A stretch of 10,028 nt of DNA from Parachlamydiaceae bacterium (lineage in GTDB: Bacteria > Chlamydiota > Chlamydiia > Chlamydiales > Parachlamydiaceae), in NCBI GenBank assembly GCA_013817115.1, contig JACDDG010000063.1:1-10028 (forward strand), in the 5' to 3' direction. The notes beneath the pieces were generated by a model. That model was given only the letters and a program-made list of their open reading frames with translations, had not been told where the DNA came from and made no database searches. Positions 7,095 through 10,028 of the stretch are shown here, piece by piece. Both the position numbers and the translations under genes were made by a program. Each line of letters opens with the position of its first letter. The first letter of the stretch is position 1.

Positions 7095-8156
7095 TTATTC
7101 TGTAATTTCAATACCAGGAAGCTTTGCTTCAAAAAAATCATTTACTAATTCAATGACTGTCGGTTTAGTTATTAAAATCGCAAAAAGCTCTTCTATATCT
7201 GCTGTGGCCAATCTAACGCAGCCATCGCCCTCGTATTTTCCAAGGCTTGAACAATTTTCTGCAAGCACACCCGCTTTATTTGGTGCCCAAGGTACTCCAT
7301 GAATGCCAAAACCTTTAGCAGGAACGGTACAACCAGTAACTTCTTTTTCGAAAGGAATCCATCTGGAACCAAAGATACGCACCATTTCGACCTTCTGGCC
7401 GTTGTGATGTCCTTCCATTTTCGGCTCATAACTCATGACTTTGCTTCCTAAAGAATACTTTCCAAGAGGCGTCAGCAACCCTGAAGCTTTTTGGCCATCC
7501 GGACGCCCTAGTCCTACTTGATAAGACTTCAATAGAAACCGTTTATTTGCATCGACATCAATAGCATAGAGCCACAATTTGCAACGGCTAGTATCTACAA
7601 GCAGGTGGAAATTGATGTTTTTGTCTTTGCGAAAGACATTAAAAGTATCACCTTCAGCGATATTTTGACGTAGATAATCAGGCTTTCCATTTAGGCTTCG
7701 AGCAATAAAATGCCGTGATGAACTATAATGACTAGCATAATCAGAAAGCCAAGCTGGCCGTCCTTTCAGCCAGGAGACTCTACTTTTATATGTAATTGTT
7801 TCCACGAAGGGGAGTTTGGGTTCCCCCTTGTTGAAAAGCTGATAAATGCGGTCCGTATTCGGTAAGGGACGGTCACGCTCAATATTTTCAGGACGTGGTG
7901 ACACATCGATTGTAGAATTTGTTGCAAGAGCAACAACAGCCTCTTTAACCGCTGCAGGTTTTGCAACCTGTGGAGGAGAAGGATCTTGCGTCGCAACTTG
8001 CACTTCCCTTTCTAATAAGATAGGTATGGCAACTGCAATTGGCGTTGCTTCAGTTTTAACTTTTGAGCTAGTCTTTCCTGTTTTAAAAAACGCGAGTACA
8101 CCAATAGTGGTAAACAGGAGAGCAGTGGCTATAACGAGAAATTTAGGGAAGGTCAT
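7095..8156 (-). CDS. L,D-transpeptidase (YkuD family), membrane-anchored
   Basis: YkuD-fold enzymes use a cysteine to form 3-3 cross-links in peptidoglycan or to attach proteins to it, on the outer side of the inner membrane. Residues 5-24 form one hydrophobic helix without an obvious cleavage site, so the protein is probably an N-terminally anchored periplasmic enzyme. Residues 30-100 are a Lys/Ala/Pro/Val-rich linker. A central region (about 100-180) precedes the catalytic domain (about 182-342). Catalytic candidates are His286 in GIHGVPW, Cys313 and Arg315 in GDGCVRL. The usual family motif is [ST]HGCxR; here Gly-Asp replace the two residues before GC, but His, Cys and Arg are kept. Start ATG 8156 has GAAGGA at 8170-8165, eight bases upstream. 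It is the first gene of the operon with accA and the transporter, from the promoter at 8204-8232. No LysM domain is evident. Confidence 0.88.
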   Translation of the reverse strand: MTFPKFLVIATALLFTTIGVLAFFKTGKTSSKVKTEATPIAVAIPILLEREVQVATQDPSPPQVAKPAAVKEAVVALATNSTIDVSPRPENIERDRPLPNTDRIYQLFNKGEPKLPFVETITYKSRVSWLKGRPAWLSDYASHYSSSRHFIARSLNGKPDYLRQNIAEGDTFNVFRKDKNINFHLLVDTSRCKLWLYAIDVDANKRFLLKSYQVGLGRPDGQKASGLLTPLGKYSLGSKVMSYEPKMEGHHNGQKVEMVRIFGSRWIPFEKEVTGCTVPAKGFGIHGVPWAPNKAGVLAENCSSLGKYEGDGCVRLATADIEELFAILITKPTVIELVNDFFEAKLPGIEITE

Positions 8157-8203
8157 GTTGGGAGTCCTTCAAGTGACACAAGGATTTTTGCACTTATCCT
8201 AGC

Positions 8204-8232
8204 ATTATAATGGGTTAAGCAAATTATGCCAA
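8204..8232 (-). promoter_or_regulatory. Strong promoter of the transpeptidase-accA-msbA operon
   Basis: On the minus strand the -35 box is TTGGCA at 8232-8227 (5 of 6). A 17-base spacer leads to a perfect TATAAT at 8209-8204. Transcription would start near 8197, about 40 bases before the transpeptidase ATG. This is the best promoter match in the window. It faces away from the promoter at 8376-8404, so the 297-base region 8157-8453 is a divergent control region. Confidence 0.7.
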
Positions 8233-8375
8233 CCGAAATCAATGTTTATCAACACAAAATTTTAATTAAGAATGGAAATATGATAAATTCTTTTTCTTCG
8301 CGATGTTTAAATTAAATTTGTTTGCGTTATTCTTTCTTTAGATTCTAGTGAATCTACACCTCGTCCATTTTTGTT

Positions 8376-8404
8376 TTGACTCCCTAGAGAAATTAGAGTA
8401 ACTT
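8376..8404 (+). promoter_or_regulatory. Probable promoter of the 8454 gene
   Basis: The -35 box is TTGACT at 8376-8381 (5 of 6). A 17-base spacer leads to TAACTT at 8399-8404, which keeps the three most conserved -10 bases (TA...T). Transcription would start near 8411. AAGGAG at 8443-8448 then lies five bases before ATG 8454. The -10 box is weak, so the promoter may be weak or need an activator. Confidence 0.45.
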
Positions 8405-8453
8405 CAAAAATATTATCTTAAAAGGCTTTTACGAAACTGAAAAAGGAGCATAT

Positions 8454-9761
8454 ATGGCGTTATCTAATTCATTAGTTGACTGGAATTTGGGGGGGATTTT
8501 AGTCCAAGGGGCAAAAGGTTTTATTAATTATTGCACCGGCACATCACCATCTCCAAAATATAACCCAGCCTTTATAGACCGTCTTGAACCTTTAAGCTTA
8601 ATTATTAGCTTAGCAATTGCCTCGCTGTTGCCAGCAAAAAGTAAACCATCCTTAACTAATCACCGAATCATTTGGCATCCTCCCATGCCTATGGGAACTG
8701 TAATTACACTCGATTGGCAATGGCTCTATCGCAAGGGTAATAATTATTTAGGCTACGAAATTTCGGACCATCTTATCATCATTCCTAAATATTCAGAAGC
8801 AATTGAAAAAGCTCTAAAAATGCACATTTCGCTCAAACCCGACCAAGCAGCCAAGTTGAGCGGACTTTTTAATCCTGCAATTGGAGGATTACAAAAACAC
8901 CTAGAAACATACTCTGGAAAAATGGACGGGTCGATCGACAAAATTAATGCATGTATAAATCTAATCGAAAATTCCCAAAGAACATCTCAGGTGATGAATT
9001 TATTAAAAAAATCCCCATCGGTTAAAATAACAGGAGTCACAGCGGGTAATTCCCCTACCAACTCTCCATCGATGACTTCTTTCAATACTTCTTCGAGTTT
9101 TCAAGGTTTAAAAGATTCCCATAAGGAAAATGACGTTTTTGAAAAGAAATCCCCTGATTCAAGTCAAATGGATTCTAGTAAGATGAAAACTAGAGACACT
9201 GCAGAATTAAAGATAGAGGCTATGCCTTCTTCTGTATCTGAAAATAAGGGAAGTATTGAGGTTGATAAAGACAACGTTAATATGACCAATAAACCGGAAA
9301 ATTCAGATAAAAGAAAATCAACAGAAATTATCTCTTCTTCTCCAAAGCAAGGCATCATTGAGGCTAAAGACAAAGTTATTAACAATAAATTGGAAGATTC
9401 TGGTAAAAAAGCATCGTCAGAAATTGAATTGGACAAAATCCTACCAATAATAGTGGCAGAACAGATAAATTTTCCTGAGCACAGTTCAGAAATTATAGCA
9501 TGTATGAATCCATCCTCAAATATTAAACTGACCACACTTGATGAGGCAAATAAAATGATTTGGGAAAGTCAGCATCACTTTATTGAAACTATTGTCAATT
9601 TATTTAACGAAGCCAGCTCGATTCCGGAAAGCGATCGCGGGAGTTCTCTTAAGTTTAAAAATTGTTTAATTACTATAGACAGTATCATGAATCTATTATG
9701 TAGTGAATTTGAATGCCTACTAGAGGAAAACAGTAAAAACGGACTTGCCCCAAAAATTTAA
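8454..9761 (+). CDS. Hypothetical 435-residue protein with tandem-repeat linker
   Basis: I do not recognise this protein. AAGGAG at 8443-8448 supports the start. Three parts are visible. Residues 1-190 are a probably folded N-terminal part: a hydrophobic stretch at 46-60 (LSLIISLAIASLL core), a Trp-rich patch around 74-90, and helical sequence to 185. Residues 190-330 are a Ser/Lys/Glu/Asp/Asn-rich, probably disordered linker. It contains two imperfect tandem units, 262-292 and 297-324, both ending in a NKxE[ND]S[DG]K-like motif and a Glu-Ile. Residues 330-425 are helical again, with cysteines at 350, 404, 416 and 421. There is no cleavable signal peptide; the 46-60 stretch could be a membrane hairpin or a buried helix. 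The gene stands alone, divergent from the envelope operon and followed by repeats. A membrane-associated or secreted lineage-specific protein is possible but not shown. Confidence 0.78.
   Translation: MALSNSLVDWNLGGILVQGAKGFINYCTGTSPSPKYNPAFIDRLEPLSLIISLAIASLLPAKSKPSLTNHRIIWHPPMPMGTVITLDWQWLYRKGNNYLGYEISDHLIIIPKYSEAIEKALKMHISLKPDQAAKLSGLFNPAIGGLQKHLETYSGKMDGSIDKINACINLIENSQRTSQVMNLLKKSPSVKITGVTAGNSPTNSPSMTSFNTSSSFQGLKDSHKENDVFEKKSPDSSQMDSSKMKTRDTAELKIEAMPSSVSENKGSIEVDKDNVNMTNKPENSDKRKSTEIISSSPKQGIIEAKDKVINNKLEDSGKKASSEIELDKILPIIVAEQINFPEHSSEIIACMNPSSNIKLTTLDEANKMIWESQHHFIETIVNLFNEASSIPESDRGSSLKFKNCLITIDSIMNLLCSEFECLLEENSKNGLAPKI
9237..9425 (+). repeat. Two imperfect tandem units inside the 435-residue protein
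   Basis: The units are 9237-9329 (residues 262-292) and 9342-9425 (residues 297-324). Corresponding motifs are offset by 32 codons: NKPENSDKRKSTEI at 279-292 and NKLEDSGKKASSEI at 311-324. The DNA is also similar, roughly three quarters identical by eye over 42 bases, which fits a fairly recent in-frame duplication. The second unit lacks two to three residues. Confidence 0.65.
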
Positions 9762-9775
9762 TTCTTTGTACTTGT

Positions 9776-9900
9776 GGTTACGCTCTTATGTGGTTTCTCG
9801 CACCCCAACCGGCCGCGTCAATGTAATGATTTGAACCCCGGGTCCCGATATCGCTGCACCCGGCGGGTAGGGGCGCGAGAAAGCCACAAAGAGCGAAACC
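9776..9900. repeat. Long imperfect inverted repeat (arms about 45 nt)
   Basis: The left arm, from GGTTACGCTC at 9776, pairs with the right arm ending GAGCGAAACC at 9900. Only a few mismatches and two single-base bulges interrupt about 42-45 paired positions. The loop of about 35 bases contains CCCGGG. The element is GC-richer than its surroundings and begins 15 bases after the stop of the 435-residue gene. It could form a very stable hairpin in RNA, or a cruciform. It may end or protect the upstream transcript, or be part of a non-autonomous repeat element continuing to 10028. There is no T-run after it, so it is not a standard terminator. Confidence 0.75.
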
Positions 9901-9937
9901 AGAATTGTAAACCCTTCATCACTTTGCATAATGCTAG

Positions 9938-9970
9938 TCGGTTTATACCGAAGTGCGTCCAAATTTTGGA
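9938..9970. repeat. Two small palindromes within the right repeat region
   Basis: TCGGT at 9938-9942 pairs with ACCGA at 9947-9951 around a TTAT loop. TCCAAATTTTGGA at 9958-9970 is a 13-base palindrome around one central base. With the long hairpin before them and the palindrome half at the window edge, they make 9776-10028 a chain of foldable units with no open frame I would trust. Confidence 0.45.
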
Positions 9971-10024
9971 TTTTTGGCTTTGAGAAAGCTCCAGCGATTA
10001 AGCGATCAAAAACGACCCCATATT
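9960..10024 (-). repeat. Right copy of the diverged dispersed repeat
   Basis: The reverse complement aligns with 20-83, about 75% identical by hand. The final bases GACCCCATATTATAA (10014-10028) look like a palindrome cut off three bases past its centre. If the palindrome is complete, the next bases outside the window should read TATGGGGTC. That would mirror the palindrome at the left window edge. Confidence 0.7.
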
Positions 10025-10028
10025 ATAA

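Noticed and set aside
7846-8202. 118-codon plus-strand frame over the start of the transpeptidase gene
   Set aside because: It is antisense to a well-supported gene with conserved motifs and a promoter, and has no ribosome binding site of its own.
9164-9535. 123-codon minus-strand frame inside the 435-residue gene
   Set aside because: It is the complement of the low-complexity Ser/Lys/Glu-rich linker. Such linkers readily give long antisense frames, and there is no start signal.
9820-9850. tRNA-like sequence GGTTCAAATC on the minus strand
   Set aside because: It resembles a T-loop, but the flanking bases do not form a T-stem, and no acceptor, D or anticodon arm fits around it.
9774-9983. 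69-codon frame across the long inverted repeat
   Set aside because: It is created by a hairpin-forming non-coding repeat, has no ribosome binding site, and its Arg/Cys/Pro-rich translation resembles no protein.

Overview
The window looks like part of a chlamydia-like bacterium, most likely an amoeba-associated member of the Parachlamydiales. The evidence is indirect. It carries a 232-residue DnaQ-type exonuclease, an MsbA-like ABC transporter and accA close together. From memory, Chlamydia trachomatis has the same set clustered at CT261, CT264 and CT265. The DNA is AT-rich, and unrecognised helical or Lys/Glu/Ser-rich proteins sit next to housekeeping genes. An L,D-transpeptidase also fits an environmental chlamydia with peptidoglycan. 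The assignment is an inference from gene content and order; no database was searched.

Layout. Positions 1-419 hold a 35-bp near-perfect palindrome, one copy of a diverged repeat and an AT-rich leader ending in a strong promoter. 420-1454 (+) encodes a 344-residue cysteine-free helical protein of unknown function. 1679-3124 and 3148-3846 (+) form a two-gene unit, rimO then dnaQ, with a promoter just upstream. 3847-4147 is a convergent gap with no gene. On the minus strand, 8156 down to 4148 is a three-gene envelope operon: an L,D-transpeptidase, accA and an MsbA-like transporter. It starts from a near-consensus promoter in the divergent region, and the last two genes overlap by ATGA. 8454-9761 (+) encodes a 435-residue protein of unknown function with an internal tandem repeat. 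9776-10028 is a GC-richer non-coding repeat region. It contains a long inverted repeat with arms of about 45 nt and a second, oppositely oriented copy of the repeat seen at the left end.

How the genes work together. The minus-strand operon joins peptidoglycan cross-linking, the committed step of fatty-acid synthesis and a lipid-flippase-type exporter, so it is plausibly an envelope-building unit. The rimO-dnaQ unit combines modification of ribosomal protein S12 with a 3'-5' exonuclease, with no obvious functional link. The two unrecognised proteins each have their own promoter and Shine-Dalgarno sequence and are candidates for lineage-specific, possibly secreted, proteins; secretion is not shown by the sequence.

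I see no transposase, tRNA, rRNA, CRISPR array or phage gene. The most unusual features are the inverted repeat copies at both window ends, the degenerate EF-hand-like segment in the transporter's extracytoplasmic loop, the repeat-bearing 435-residue protein and the long hairpin downstream of it. I did not find a convincing new multi-gene system.
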